This document shows positions 49,256-60,780 of a stretch of DNA of 64,000 bases, in pieces. Source of the stretch: Alliaria petiolata (Eukaryota > Streptophyta > Magnoliopsida > Brassicales > Brassicaceae); NCBI GenBank assembly GCA_020283515.1, contig JAHZTW010000001.1:444931192-444995191 (forward strand), read 5' to 3'. Below the pieces are notes generated by a model. That model saw nothing but the letters and a program-made list of their open reading frames with translations. It was not told the origin of the DNA and made no database searches. The position numbers and the translations under genes are program-made. The number at the start of each line of letters is the position of its first letter. Position 1 is the first letter of the stretch.

Positions 49256-50812
49256 CTTCGATTCAAAGATCTGGACAAATTTAATGATGTCTTACTTGCT
49301 AAACAAGTTTGACGGCTACTAAATCATATAAACTGCTTATTCTCGAGATTATATAAAGCTAGATATTTTAAAGATGATCATCTCTTCGATGCTAAATCTA
49401 CACGGTGCCAATCATATGGTTGGGCTTCTATCCTTTGTGGCCTCGATCTTATTAAAAAACGTTATAGGTCTCACCTTGGAGATGGCCAAAATACAAAAGT
49501 ATTCTCTGACAATTGGCTCCCGACTCACCTTCCTTATGGCGGAGATGGGAATATCACTCTTTTGATCAAAGATTTGATTACTCGATCCGACACAACCAAA
49601 CAATGGAATGATGACTCTTTGACTACATATCTTTATGACGCTCCGCTATAGCAAAAAGCTTATATTTGAGACAAAGTGCTAAGAAATATCGTCTAATCTG
49701 GAACTATACAAAGAATGGTGAATATTCGGTAAAATCTGGATACTGGCTTCTCCGACATCTTCCCGACTTTCACCTCACAACTCCTCCTATTCTCCATGGC
49801 GATCCACTCCTTAAAAACAAAATTGGAACTTAAATATTATGCCTAAATTAAAACAGTTTTTATGGAATATTCTCTCTAAAGCAATTGCTACTGCAACAAG
49901 ATTACAAAGCAGAGGTGTTGCCATTAGTGATACATGTGTTCGATGTGGGCCAAAAACAATTCAGCATCTATTTTTCGATTGTCATGTGTCCATATCAACT
50001 TGGAGACGATATGCTACACCGTTCAACTTCCTTAATAATTCAACACATGACACGGAAACAATAATGCGCATGATCCTTGATGCTCAAGCCAATGAAAGTA
50101 TATCCAAAACAGATAAATTGTTAGCGTTTTGGATACTATGGCGGATTTGGAAGTCAATGAACATCCTGATCTTCAACAAATGCATAATCAAAGTAGGACG
50201 AGATGTAAATAAAGGTTTAGCAGATGTCACATAATGGACAAAGACTACGTCTACACAACATACCACAACTGCCTCTACCATTCCAAAAAGATCGTGGCAA
50301 CGCCCCCCTCTAGGATATCTGAAATGTAACTACGACGCAACATTTAATCAACAAACACAAGAATCTATAGGTGGATGGATAATTCATGATTCCCTTGGAA
50401 ATAGCAAATATTAAGGTGCCACAAAATTTGGATTGACAACATCAAGTCTTAAAGCCGAAGAAAAAGCTCTACTAGCCGCAATTCAAAATGCATGGAGCAG
50501 AGGATATGACTCTCTTTGTTTTGAGGGAGATTGTGAGACTCTAGTAAATTTGATTTGCAGTAATCGCCAAGATATTAGTGTCTCAAATCTAGTAAAAGAT
50601 ATCAAAATTTGGCTACTTAAATTCCGAAATGTAGCTATTACTCATGTTAGAAGGGATTGTAATAATGTAGCTCATGCATTAGCTCGAGTTGGTCCGCAAA
50701 ATGGGCTTTTCTTTTCCGGTTTCGATTATCCCCCGTGTTGGATAACAACAACATTGTATTTCGATTATAACAATTTCTTATAAATAAATATGATATTGAA
50801 GTTTAAAAAAAA
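49256..50812 (+). mobile_element. 5'-truncated LINE (L1-like) with 15-bp target duplication
   Basis: Bounded by a perfect 15-base direct repeat GAATAAGATACATCT (49241-49255 and 50813-50827), with an A-rich tail just before the right copy. This is the signature of target-primed reverse transcription. Only the 3' part of ORF2 remains. It comprises a post-RT segment (AKSTRCQSYGWASILCGL, GDGQNTKVFSDNWLPTHLPY), a zf-RVT-like region (MPKLKQFLWNILSKAIAT, CVRCGPKTIQHLFFDCH) and an RNase-H-like domain (SLKAEEKALLAAIQNAWSRG, LCFEGDCETLVNLI, NNVAHALARVG). Several stops and frameshifts interrupt it (for example TGA near 49313 and TAG near 49649), so it cannot make a working enzyme. Confidence 0.88.
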
Positions 50813-51097
50813 GAATAAGATACATCTATAATTTGGATTTTGCAACATTATTAGATTTTTATGTATTTTGTATTGAAAAAAAAAATTAAAATAATACAAT
50901 AAAAAATTAAGGTTTTTTCTAATAATATTTAATTTATGCTATTTTTAATAATAATTAGCCCACTTATCAGTTGTCAAAAAAAAAAAAAGCCCAATTATCA
51001 ATACATTTTAGTTTTTTCCTTATGATATCAAATCATACATAAAATATAGTGAAATTTTATTTTAGATCATTCCATCATTACGTAAAACTTATCCAAT

Positions 51098-52191
51098 CAC
51101 TACAAGAAAAATTGTATATTGCATCACTTATAAAGTGTCATTAAAATAATTGATGCTATTTACAATCACTTATTAAAAATTGATATTAAATATATGATTT
51201 TGCATCAATTCTTTTAATTGATATTAATACTAACTTGATTAGCATCAGTTAAAACAATTGATACTAATACTAACTTGATTAACATCAATTAAATAAAATT
51301 GATAATTATACTAACTTGATTAGCATCAATTAAAAAGATTGATACTAATACTAACCTGATTAACATCAATTAAAAACGATTGATATTAATACTAACCTGA
51401 TTAACATCAAATAAAAACAATTGATACTATTACTAACTTGATTAGCATCAATTAAAATAATTGATACTATTACTAACTTAATTAGCATCAATTAAGTGTC
51501 AAAAAATAACTGACTCTATTTTGAATCACTTATTAAAAATTGACACTAAAAAGTGATGCAAACAAAATTTTAATTAAACAACTATTTATCCCACATTGCT
51601 AAAGAAGGATGAAGAGTACTAGTTTTCTCCTCTATAAAAGATCAACACCATATTTTTTATATGTTAAATCATACATATGTATTTACATATATTCCTTAGA
51701 ATAATAAATAAAAAATGATTAGTTATCTCCAATTGATAATATTATAAAAACTAACACAAAATTTAAAATTTACATGAATTTTAATATCATTTATTTATAA
51801 TTTATATAGTATCAACTAAAATATATGATATAAATATTTAATATCAATTGTTATAACCGAGACAAATATTAACATCATTTATATTAATTGATGCAAATGT
51901 TTACCTCAATTATATTAACTGATGTAAATTTTAATATCATTTATTCTAACTGATGCAAATTTTAATATCATTTATTCTAATTGATGCAAAATACTAATAC
52001 CATTTATTTTAAATTATGCAAATATTAATATCATTTATTTCAAATGATACATATTAACATCAATTAAATAATACTTATGTAAATGATTAGAGTCACCACT
52101 TTTAGAGTCATTTAATAAAATTTTGCATCAATTAATAAATGATATTAACAAATAAAATAAATGATACAACACACATGATTTTTTTATAGTG
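51098..52191. mobile_element. Non-autonomous CACTA element with subterminal repeat arrays
   Basis: Begins CACTACAAGAAAAATTG and ends TTTTTTTATAGTG, the CACTA terminal pattern, with a 3-base duplication AAT on both sides (51095-51097, 52192-52194). The length is 1094 bases with no transposase. The left interior (51218-51494) has about seven units of roughly 40 bases based on TTGATACTAATACTAACTTG followed by ATTAGCATCAATTAAAA. The right interior (about 51780-52080) has shorter repeats built on TTAATATCATTTATTCTAAT and TGATGCAAAT. Subterminal motif arrays of this kind bind transposase in Spm/En-type elements. Confidence 0.82.
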
Positions 52192-52416
52192 AATCATACA
52201 AAGACATCATTTTGTAATTTTTCATTATGTAGAATTTAAATTATCGCGCAAGTTAATTATATTTTCCGCCATTGCACTATTATGCAGTATTACTAATCGA
52301 AGCCATTAAACTTTTAAACCAATATTAGTTTAAAATCATGTTACGTGTTTTTGTATATCTGTGTACGATGTTTTAGGACCAACAAAAGTTATAAGTACAA
52401 AAAGTGTTGTGTTACT

Positions 52417-53050
52417 TAGGCCTGGACGCAGAGCGGATATCCGAAAAATTTCGAGTCTTTGTGATTTGTTCCATTTTTACCGAAAATTTAATTTTATGAT
52501 TTTTTTTCTCCGAAAAATACGGATATCCAAAAATCTGGATATCCGGAAAATTTATAGATATTAACAAATATTTGTAGATATTCATTTTGTTTAGTTTAAT
52601 ACAAACAAAAACTGAAAATACATACATTTTTATGGAAAAAATATATTCATTTTTATATAATATGAACTATCAAGTGAAAAATAAATGAAAGAACTATTTT
52701 TATTTAAAAAAAAAAGAATATAAAAAATCTATTAAAAATTATATGGTGAAAACAAAAAACAGTGATTCATATTTAAAAAATAATATTAACTACTTAAAAG
52801 TCTGATATAAAACTTTCTAATTTTTTTGTTAATATTTATCAATTTAATAATATAGAGTTATTATATGTATTTTTTTATCATTCATATTCTTTTTAACCTT
52901 TCCTATTTACTAAATAAATAAATAAATTATATATAAATAATAAATTTATGATATAATATGTAATTTAAGGATCAGAGCGGATATCAGACTTTTCTGAAAT
53001 TAGTATTTGCGATTTGTAACAAATCTTAGAAATAATATATCCAGCCCTTA
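52417..53050. mobile_element. Possible hAT-like element
   Basis: Ends TAGGCCTGGACG and, inward from the right, TAAGGGCTGGATATAT are short imperfect inverted repeats. GAGCGGATATC occurs near both ends (52430 and 52976). No clean 8-base target duplication is visible and no coding sequence is present, so this is tentative. Confidence 0.4.
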
Positions 53051-53535
53051 TTAATAAATAAATTATATAAAATGCTATTATATCAAATAAAACTTTATAG
53101 AAAAAAGTGCCACAGAATGTAAGATTTTTCGAATCAAATCAAATCAAATCAAATCTAACGGATAGTATATCTAGCCTTTATTACTAAATAAATTATATAA
53201 AATGCTATTAGATCAAATAAAACTTTATAGAAAAAAGTGCCACAGAATGCAAGTAATCTCTAAAATCACCATTTGTCTAAATGTCCATTTGATAAGAAAG
53301 TGATAATGCTGTCATATTAAATGTCTCTAAAATCTCTAAAATCTCTAAAATCACCATTTGATCACCATTTGTCTAAATTTCCATTTGATCACCATTTGTC
53401 TAAATTTCCATTTGATAAGAAAGGGATAATGCTGTCATATTAAATGTTTGTAAAGGATTGGAAAATTAGAAGCCACTAGTCTCACACGTGACCAATAATG
53501 CGATACTAGTATTAAAATTGGTTAATTAGTAGGTG
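53040..53535 (+). repeat. Nested tandem duplications
   Basis: A unit of about 125 bases containing AAATTATATAAAATGCTATTA and AAAAAAGTGCCACAGAATG occurs at about 53050 and 53176, separated by an AAATC microsatellite (53134-53156). Then CTCTAAAATCACCATTTG and CTAAATTTCCATTTGAT phrases are repeated several times between 53265 and 53430. The tail matches 46606-46833. Confidence 0.7.
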
Positions 53536-53747
53536 TGAACTGAAACAAGTAATCTTTGTTCCCCTTTCTTCGTCTCTGCTTCGTTGTTGTCAACTTCTGG
53601 AAGCCTTTCATTGATTGCAACGTTTATCTCCATTCTCCTGCAAAATAAATTACTAGTCAATCTCGCCGAATCTTCAACGATTCTCTTCTGTATATATTAA
53701 GGTTTCGGTCAAATCAAAATGTGTCCAAAGACACATCACCTCTTCTT

Positions 53748-53941
53748 NNNNNNNNNNNNNNNNNNNNNNNNNNNNNNNNNNNNNNNNNNNNNNNNNNNNN
53801 NNNNNNNNNNNNNNNNNNNNNNNNNNNNNNNNNNNNNNNNNNNNNNNNNNNNNNNNNNNNNNNNNNNNNNNNNNNNNNNNNNNNNNNNNNNNNNNNNNNN
53901 NNNNNNNNNNNNNNNNNNNNNNNNNNNNNNNNNNNNNNNNN
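53748..53941. other. Assembly gap (194 N)
   Basis: A run of N. The left flank (about 53540-53747) is CT-rich and leader-like, so the first exon of the neighbouring PEARLI4-type gene could lie inside or next to the gap. Confidence 0.95.
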
Positions 53942-54483
53942 AAAAAATTCATGTCATCGATCGATTATGTAAATCATATACGTACGCACATATATACATT
54001 TTTATATATGCATGTGAAAAAGACGATATATCGATTATGCAATATAGTAATAGTTAGGTCTTGAAGCTATATTAGCTCCCCATGTGTTATTACAATTTTT
54101 TTTTTAAAAGTAAAAAAACGATAACAAGTGTGATTAATTTGTGTTTAGTCTTTATAGTAACAAATCACTAAGATTTTAGATTAAAGGTTGTTAATAACGC
54201 GTTAAATTTTAGAAACCTTCTCTATAAAAGCAATAGCTACCTGCCCACTTCCTCAAAATATCAACTATCTCTCTCACTTTGAGTACTTTATAATTCAGAT
54301 TCGTAAAATATTTTTCTTAATATTCTGGTTTTGCAAATCTCTGATGCCTTGAGTTCAGACATATAGACAGAACAAAATGTATTAATGAATGTGCTTCAAA
54401 GCCATAAAAATGTACAGAGAAGAAAAGCGTCAAGTACATACTTAAAACAAAACAAAAGGTCTTGGGAAAATATAAGACCTTTT

Positions 54484-54740
54484 GTTAATCTGATGCTCCT
54501 CCAGATCACTAATGTCTACCTGCATCTTCCTCAACAAGCCAATGGTCGAAGATGAATTCATCGGGGTGATCATTAGACACGATGAACATTGTGTTACTCT
54601 TGACAAACCCAGTACCACATGTTGATGAAGTTCCAAACTTCTTTTTTGGATCATTTGGAAACACTTTCACAAATTTTCCACCTCCTGAGGTCAGAGACCT
54701 ATCAATCAAGACCTTCACCAGTAGCTGTGAAGAAGACGAC
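54484..54740 (-). pseudogene. DUF674-family fragment, frameshifted
   Basis: On the minus strand one frame reads LVKVLIDRSLTSGGGKFVKV and then GTGFVKSNTMFIVSND. The neighbouring frame continues ITPMNSSSTIGLLRKMQVD and ISDLEEHQINK. Together these resemble the middle of the plant DUF674 proteins (a family of unknown function, often expanded in Brassicaceae), with a frameshift at about 54560-54575. The start, the N-terminal repeat and the C-terminus are missing. It overlaps, in antisense, the beginning of the PEARLI4-type reading frame on the plus strand. Confidence 0.6.
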
Positions 54741-55729
54741 GGTTCAAGAAACAAACAAATCTTTCCCCTCTTCATCGTCTGATGAAATCTCTATTAGCCT
54801 CAATGGTCAGCATGATTCTTTCAACCATAAGCCAGAGAAGCCCTCTCAGATGGTTCCTCTATCCCCAAACAACATGGTATTTCTTAATCACCCATCTCTC
54901 ACTTATCATCTATGTCGGTGTAGAGTCTTGGATGAATCTTACAGTAAGAGGAGAGTGTCATCTTTAACAACATGTTCTGTTTTGTTATAATATTGTTCAG
55001 GCTGGCCGTAGAAAAACCGTGTCACCAAGACCACGAGAGCGTGAACACATCGTCAAGAATGACACAGCCAGTGAGATTAGTGTCTTTGCTGTCGCGAGCC
55101 CTCCAAGATCAGACGCAAATGATGATGATGATGATGATGAAAACAATGATGATGAGGACGGTGTAGAGCTCGACCTTCAGTCAGTAATGTCGGACACGTG
55201 TGTTTCGGTTGGAAAGTACCGTGTGAACTCGGGTGTCTCCACAATCCTGCGGTCAATCTTGGACAAACACGGAGACATAGCTGAAAACTGCAGGCTAGAA
55301 TCAGCGTCGATGAGATCCCGATACCTCGAGTGCCTATGCTCATTGATGCAAGAGCTCGGGTCAACCCCGGTCTCGCAGCTGAGCGAACTTAAAGTGAAAG
55401 AGATGCTCGCGGTTCTTAAGGACTTGGAGTCTGTGAACATCGATGTTGAATGGCTACGTTCGGTTCTTGAGGAGTTTGCTAAGTACCAAGAAAACGCAGA
55501 CTCGGAGAAAGAGAGACAAGAAGGGTATGTGAGGTCTAAGAGACAAGAATTGGAGATTCAAGAAGCTGATTTGGCTCAGATTGAGAAGGCGGTATTGGAA
55601 GCGAGGTCGAGAGTCGAGGAGATGAAGGCGGAGCTCGCTGAGCTTGAGACAGAGCGGTCTCGGATGGAGAAGATGGGATTTAAGGTTGAGAGATTTAAAG
55701 GGAAGTCGTTTCTTGATGAGCTTCTTTGA
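54619..55729 (+). CDS. PEARLI4 ('phospholipase-like') family protein, N-terminus uncertain
   Basis: Position and sequence match Arabidopsis AT2G16900 (from memory). Two exons are supported: one ending PSQMVPLSPNNM at 54876, and 55001-55729 (AGRRKTVSPRPREREHI...FKGKSFLDELL-stop). These join in phase. The second exon has an acidic Asp/Glu stretch (DDDDDDENNDDEDGVELDLQ), a helical central domain (STILRSILDKHGDIAENCRL...LECLCSLMQELG) and a long C-terminal coiled coil (residues rich in E/K/R, from about EEFAKYQENADSEKERQ). The first ATG in frame (54619) would give 328 residues. However, the first ~30 codons lie antisense to the DUF674 fragment and look unlike the family, so the genuine start has probably been displaced or lies near the N gap. 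Its biochemical function is not established, and the phospholipase label is historical. Confidence 0.75.
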
Positions 55730-56168
55730 TGTTAATAAAGAGTAATTAAACTCAATAATACTCCAAAAGTATTGTTTAGTTAAAGTTTGATAAGAAGTTC
55801 TTTAATATTACTGTTGTTATTATTATATTCACCGAGGGTATTATTTTCTTATTTAATTCTTTTGTATCTTTGATAATAAATTACTTTGTTTTTATTAACA
55901 GGTTTTTGAATATTTTGGTGTCTTCATTTTTTGTTGTTGTATTATAATCTCGCTAATATTTACATGTTGAAATGAAGTAAACATTCCTCTCAGTTCAGCA
56001 GCCATTAGGCTGATACCATTTACACCCAAGATTATGGTTTGTTCCGCCGGTTTAGTTCGTATCGGTCAAGTTTTATACTAAACCAAGACTGTGTATATAT
56101 ATATTGGATACTGGTTTTATTACACAACCCGGTCTACATCCGGTTCAGCTATCCAATCCAGAATCACT

Positions 56169-58860
56169 CTACTTATTGCTTATTAGCAATTTAGCATCAT
56201 CGTTTGGCTCACTAGTCATACATAATTTTTCAAAAATCAAATCTAAATTCTTCCAAGACGAACCAGTCCCTTGGACCAAAGCTGCTTTTGCCATTTTTGA
56301 GAATGTTTTCACATTCTTTCTTGCGGTTTTTCCGGTTTCTCCTTTCATTAGTTCTTTCACCTGTAAAATAAATTTTTTATAAAGACTTAAAAAATAACCC
56401 CTAAACATATATAACTATAAAATCAACACATCGATTTTAACAGATTTCTTTTGTTTTGACAAAAATGGATGGATGAGTTATTTAAATTTTGTCCAAACAA
56501 AGAACAAAAAGATCATTTTGACAACCTTTTTCAACTTTTTCTACAAAATAATAAGTAAGCTAAACGTTACTACTTTTCAAGTAAAACAAAAAGGCCGAAA
56601 CATGGTTAATTACCATTAATTTATGTTGAATTCTGTTAGATCTCTAAATAAGCTAAAATTGAAATTAATATTTATGTCTGCATCTCCATACCTTTCGGCT
56701 TAGTTCCTCTTTTGTCACGAATCCTTGAACACTCCCGTCTTGGGTTTCAACTCTTACTCCGACCTTTATCTCCTCCACTACCATCTTTGCGTTGAGTGGT
56801 TGCTCAGCCATCATCGGCCAAGCCAACAATGGCACCCCAACGCATACACTCTCTAGTGCTGAGTTCCATCCACAATGACTCAAGAATCCTTTTACACTTT
56901 CATGTGACAATATCTCCCATTGGTCCACCCAATCTCTCACTATCATCCCTCTCTCTCTTATTCTATCTTTGAATCCTTCTCCAATAATCTCTTCCACGTC
57001 TTTTCTTGTTACCCATAAAAAGTTTACCTTTAAAAATCATAGACGTCATGAAATAATACACCCAATCATTATCATTAACTCAACATATGCATTCATATAA
57101 CCATATCTTACATTAAATGTCTAACTTGTATAGTCACTATTTAAACAAAAATCATGAAAAACTAGAACTGGTTTGTGTTAATGTTGTTACCGCATCGCCA
57201 TCCATATTTAAATCCGCATATTGTATGTTGTTAAAGAAGAAAAAAATTAAAAAAAAATTTCACTAAGTTAGTTCGACGATAGCCTATTAGAGCATCTCCA
57301 ATTGAAGTTATGATAATAATATTTCATGAATAAAAAAAATAATGTAAAAAAGAGATTGAGAATATATAAGTTTTTATTTGAGAACTTTTGAGAAACTTTT
57401 CAGAACACTATATCACACTTGTCTCTCATACATTTGTTCAAATTTTCTTTTAAATTAAAATTTAATTATATTAAAATAACAAAAAAAAAATTTGTTTGAA
57501 AGAGGTTCTGATGAATAGAGTGTGTCTACTTAAACGGTTCAATCAAAATGTTATATAAAAATGATTAGACAAATCTGTATTTTGTAACCATTGCATGGCA
57601 TCGATTATTTTTTTAGAATTTACAAGTTTCACTTCATCTATGTGATCCACACAAAAATTACCTAATACAATAAAAAAATGTCTTAAATCAAACGCATTTT
57701 TGTTTCGACATGTGCTTTTATCAACTTAATGCCAGCAAGTTGAAGTCACACTCTAAATAAAAGTCATAGAATTAATCAATTAAGTTGACAAAAGTCTTAT
57801 GTCTTAAAGTATATTTAACGCCTAGTTAATGGGTCCAAGAATTCTTGAACGGTTCAACTAAAAACTTTTATATAGATGAATTAGACATATATTTTTGTAA
57901 CCATATAATATTATTGGATCATGGTCTATAGTTATGGGTACGTACCTTGGAATCTTCCAAGCCTAGAGCTAGTTCCTTGAGTTGCTTGTTCGATATCTCT
58001 GCTTGCGTTCCGAACGCCACGTATAAAACCGGACGTCCTTCGTCTACTTTCCGGTCCAACCAGTGAATCCAAGCTGGTTTAGCACACTCCGGTTTAGGAG
58101 GATTTGTCAAACACAACGGCCCAATACACCACGACTTGGGTCTATCATCAGATTTGTTGTTGTAATCGACGAATGCTGACTCAAGCTCGTAGAAGCTATT
58201 CACTATAAAACCATGGCTTGTAGTGGTCGATATGATTTGGTCCATGAATAGTTCGGCCGCTGGACCGGATTGAGGACCATGGACGAGATCAGACTTCTTA
58301 ACCCGAATCCATGGAAAGTCCGGTACAGCGACCGGTTCTGTATCAGATTCGATTTCCGGTTCGGTAAATAGTTTGTGTTTGAAAGAAGAGGTGGGGACGG
58401 CAAGGGCGTAAGAGTTCATGCCGTAGAAGACCAATCTTGGAATCTTGAACTTAGCTGCTGATTCCGATGTCCACCAGAGGAATCCATCGGAGACCATGAA
58501 GGAAACTTGTGGAAGATTCTTGAGTGTTTCTTCGAAGAAAGGTTGGAGAAGCTTCGTGGCGCGCGTGAAGGGCACGTAGAGTGACATGGAAGGGAGCTTG
58601 TCGGTGCTCTCGACGCCTGAAGGGATTCCGGAGATGTTTTCCGGGAAAGGGAGAGAGATGACTTTGATCTCCGGCGTGGCGGAGAGGAAGTCGGAGACGA
58701 AAGGTTGGTTCTTGGGAGTGGTGAAGACGGTGACGGAGACGGAGACGGTTTGTTGTTTGCGGCGGTGACGGAGGAGGAGACGGGCGAATTGGAGGAGAGG
58801 GATTGTGTGGCCCTTTGACATGTAAGGGAAGAGAACCACATGATGCGATGAAACTGCCAT
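56169..58860 (-). CDS. UGT90A1: UDP-glycosyltransferase, UGT90A1 type
   Basis: Family-1 plant glycosyltransferase moving a sugar from a UDP-sugar to a small acceptor, probably in the cytosol. Exons: 58860-57946, 57027-56692 and 56360-56169, in phase, 480 residues (the Arabidopsis enzyme is of similar size). The N-terminus has the GT-B acceptor-side motif with the catalytic His (SKGHTIPLLQFARLL, His18) and SDGFLWW, which carries the partner Asp. The 44-residue PSPG donor motif runs from Trp338 (WVDQWEILSHESVKGFLSHC, GWNSALESVCVGVP) to the terminal Gln in MAEQ, consistent with UDP-glucose preference. The natural acceptor is unknown. Convergent with the PEARLI4-type gene. Intron 1 (57028-57945) is longer than usual for this family and carries TAGAGCATCTCCAATTG at about 57290, the end of a small MITE. 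The upstream region is triplicated. Confidence 0.93.
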
Positions 58861-58901
58861 TTTGTTTTCTTTTATGCTTCTTAGGTTGTGTTCGCAAGCA
58901 T

Positions 58902-60780
58902 ATATATAAGAAGTTACATAATTGTATTGATTAATTATTTAGTTACTTGTTGATATTGTTTAATAATGTAACAATAGATTAGTGCTTTGATAACCATGTA
59001 TCATGTACATATATACATTTATAGAATTTGAAAGAATGCATAATATTGCATATGCACATGTTGTGAGATGTGATACAACTATGCACATATTTTTCCATAT
59101 TAAGGTACAAGACATTGTTTTTTCAAAAAAAAAAAAATGTACAAGGCATTGTTTTTGGCCTAAAAAAATGTATAAAAATAGATCGTCACACTTGTAAAAA
59201 GTGATATAAATAATCAACTTAAAGTGGTGTGGTGTGTTTCAGTTTTATAAAAAAGATAAAAAATAGATTACTAATGTAAGAAGTTATATATAAGAAGTTA
59301 CATAATTGTATTGATTAATTATTTAGTTACTTGTTGATATTGTTTAATAATGCATGTAACAATAGATTAGCGCTTTGATAACCATGTATCATATGTACAT
59401 ACTACATACATACATTTATAGAATTTGAAAAAATGCATAATATTGCATATGCACATGTTGTGAGATGTGACACAACTACGCACATAATTTTCCATATTAA
59501 GGTACAAGACATTGCTTTTGGCCTAAAAAAGTATAAAAATAGATCGTCACACTTGTAAAAAAGTAATATAAATAATCAACTTAAAGTGGTGTGGTGTGTT
59601 TCAGTTTTATAAAAAAGTTATAAAAAGGATAAAAAATCTCCTATATATTAATTGAGAAACATTTTTAGAGAGTATACTTGTTTTTTGAACTATTCACAGT
59701 GGTGCCATTTTTCTGATGTGTCACCACCACACTCTCCTATTATTTTAATACAAATTTCTTTTTTATTAGATTAATTATATTATATGGTTTTAACCATTTA
59801 TTACTTTTAACTACTTTTAATATGCCCACAAAATTATGTTTTAATTTTTAAATTCTTTAAAATCGAATTTTCTGTTATGTGATGATTTATGATATAATAA
59901 AATATAATTTATACACAATTTATTATATGCACAATATTATTTTTTGCTTAGGCGGAAAAATATGTTTACAATAAAAAAATACTTAGATATGTGTGATTTC
60001 AATAAAAAAATATTAGAAAATTATAACAAATTGAAACATATTTTCTGGGTTAAAATCAATGTTTAATGCTTTTATTTTGCAAATCATATTATTATTTATT
60101 TCAGATATTTTTTTCATAATTTATTTGTGATATCTCTTCATTTATCTTTCTAATTGTTTTAATATTATACAAATTTTAAACTTTTTCCTACTATATATTC
60201 AACATAATAATTTATTATATAAAAAACTGGATTAAAATATTTTACTATAGTTTAATTTTTCAATTATAAAAAACTAAATATTAAATAAATTCAACTTCAC
60301 TTAAACAAACTAAATATTATTTTATTAATCCCGTTTAATAATAAGAATTTAATGAAAATTTGATATTAAAATAATTATAAATTATTATATTTTAAATTTA
60401 AATTCACTTACCCGAAAAAATATAAATCTTTCACTTCGCGCAGGGCGCGGATTATCACCTAGTAGATTAATAATGTAAGAAGTTATATATAAGAAGTTAC
60501 ATAATTGTATTGATTAATTATTTAGTTACTTGTTGATATTGTTTAATAATGTAACAATAGATTAGCGCTTTGATAACCATGTATCATATGTACATACATA
60601 CATTTATAGAATTTGAAAGAATGCATAATATTGCATATGCACATGTTGTGAGATGTGACATAACTATGCATATTGTTTTCCATATTAAGGTACAAAACAT
60701 TGCTTTTGGCCTAAAAAAATGTATAAAAATAGATCGTCACACTTGTAAAAAAATTATATAAATAATCAACTTTATAAAAC
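58902..60780 (+). repeat. Triplicated ~375-bp segment upstream of UGT90A1
   Basis: The string TAAGAAGTTACATAATTG starts copies at 58907, 59291 and 60490. Each copy continues in the same order through GATATTGTTTAATAATG, GCTTTGATAACCATGTATCA, GAATGCATAATATTGCATAT and ATAGATCGTCACACTTG. Spacing is 384 bases between copies 1 and 2, and 373 between copies 2 and 3 after subtracting the 826-base Helitron. Copy 1 starts about 40 bases upstream of the UGT ATG, so the repeat includes the core promoter or leader region. Confidence 0.88.
59637..60462 (+). mobile_element. Complete short non-autonomous Helitron
   Basis: 826 bases. Starts TCTCCTATATATTAATTGAG after an A and ends with hairpin CGCGC-AGG-GCGCG (60438-60450), then GATTATCACCTAG before a T. 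These are the classical Helitron termini: 5' TC, 3' hairpin plus CTAG, insertion between A and T. It makes no target duplication and has no coding capacity. Removing it restores GATAAAAAA|TAGATTA, the very sequence found at the boundary between repeat copies 1 and 2 (about 59257-59270). Confidence 0.92.

Noticed and set aside
53674..54057. ORFs spanning the run of N
   Set aside because: The frame through unknown bases carries no information.
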